A stretch of 5,205 nucleotides of DNA from Anaerolineae bacterium (lineage in GTDB: Bacteria; Chloroflexota; Anaerolineae; 4572-78; J111). Under the pieces are notes generated by a model that was not told the origin of the DNA, made no database searches, and was given only the letters and a program-made list of their open reading frames with translations. The stretch lies in NCBI GenBank assembly GCA_020433835.1, contig JAGRBY010000531.1, positions 1 through 5,205 of the forward strand, written 5' to 3'. Shown piece by piece: positions 4,812 to 5,205 of the stretch. The translations under genes and the position numbers were made by a program. Positions within the stretch are counted from its first letter, which is position 1, and each line of letters begins with the position of its first letter.

Positions 4812-5205
4812 TTAGACAGAATTAACATGATTTACCGATTCATCAGGGTTGTAGGTAGGTGATTGATGGCGGAAATAGGTGTTGTACAGTTCGGCATAGT
4901 GACCACCCTGCGCCATGAGACCATCGTGGGTGCCTTCTTCAATAATTTTGCCCTTTTCCAGCACGATGATGCGGTCGGCGGCTTTGATGGTCGACAGCCG
5001 GTGGGCGATGACGATAGCGGTGCGATTGCGAAGAACAAGGTCCAGACCTTCTTGGATTTGGGCCTCGGTGAGGGGATCGACGCTGGCGGTGGCTTCATCG
5101 AGAATGATGATGGCCGGTGCTTCGAGCAGCACGCGCCCCAGCGCCACCAACTGTCGCTGGCCCATCGAGATGCTCTTGCCCTCTTCACCGACATCGGTGC
5201 GCAGG
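4812..5205 (-). CDS. ABC exporter, C-terminal ATPase part (partial, cut by window end)
   Basis: Only the last 130 residues are visible; the gene continues past 5205, so an ATG at 5163-5165 is internal and not a start. The visible part is the back half of an ABC ATPase domain: signature ISMGQRQ (codons 5151-5171), Walker B AIIILDEA with catalytic Glu at 5094-5096, D-loop SVD, and the H-loop His at 5001-5003 in IAHRLSTIKAADRIIVL. The downstream EGTHDGLMAQGGHYAELYNTYF style is that of MsbA/MdlB-like exporters, where membrane and ATPase domains are fused in one chain and often act as heterodimers with a neighbouring gene. The catalytic Glu is present, so this half is expected to hydrolyse ATP. 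The substrate (lipid, drug or peptide) is unknown. The coding end is the TAA at 4812-4814. Confidence 0.92.
   Translation of the reverse strand, partial: LRTDVGEEGKSISMGQRQLVALGRVLLEAPAIIILDEATASVDPLTEAQIQEGLDLVLRNRTAIVIAHRLSTIKAADRIIVLEKGKIIEEGTHDGLMAQGGHYAELYNTYFRHQSPTYNPDESVNHVNSV

Noticed and set aside
4692..4862. Plus-strand 56-codon open frame beginning MKFYASLFSRKNRRG, with an Arg/Leu-rich middle
   Set aside because: The Arg/Leu stretch is only the translation of the hexamer repeat, the end overlaps the exporter coding region on the other strand, and the purine-rich run before the ATG is too close (2 bases) to be a good ribosome site.

Overview
The window is a moderately GC-rich bacterial chromosomal segment with dense coding. 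The set of genes (a BatE-like TPR/SH3 membrane protein, an OmpR-type regulator with a Cache/HAMP/HisKA sensor kinase, a soluble diiron acyl-ACP desaturase and an MsbA-like ABC exporter), together with the short hexamer-rich repeats between genes, suggests an environmental Chloroflexota bacterium (Anaerolineae or a relative). That is an inference from gene style, not from a marker gene. The O2-dependent desaturase argues for at least facultative aerobic growth.

Layout, left to right. Positions 1-66 hold the end of whatever precedes the window plus a strong ribosome binding site. 67-867 (+) encodes a membrane-anchored TPR + SH3 protein resembling BatE. It is followed after 56 bases by a response regulator (924-1631, +), which has a good sigma70-type promoter of its own (876-904). 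After a 179-base spacer containing two opposed copies of a hexameric repeat comes the sensor histidine kinase (1811-3238, +). The regulator and kinase most likely form one two-component system. The kinase converges on an acyl-ACP desaturase (3302-4420, -), and between them lies a perfect 28-bp palindrome (3253-3280) suited to a two-way terminator or a dispersed palindromic element. Upstream of the desaturase is a 391-base AT-rich stretch (4421-4811) with a candidate promoter, a direct repeat, a third hexamer-repeat copy and a weak terminator. It ends at the 3' part of an ABC exporter gene (4812-5205, -), cut by the window edge.

How the parts may work together: the two-component system senses an extracytoplasmic cue through a Cache-like domain and controls transcription through a winged-helix regulator. 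The desaturase, exporter and BatE-like protein all concern the membrane or envelope, but nothing here proves that they are its targets. No mobile element, CRISPR array, tRNA, rRNA or obviously new protein system is visible. The most interesting signals are regulatory: an inverted repeat that would hide the regulator's ribosome binding site only in read-through transcripts; the three-copy hexamer repeat family, two copies of which form a possible structured leader before the kinase; the convergent palindrome; and an Arg in place of the usual Thr in the kinase H-box.
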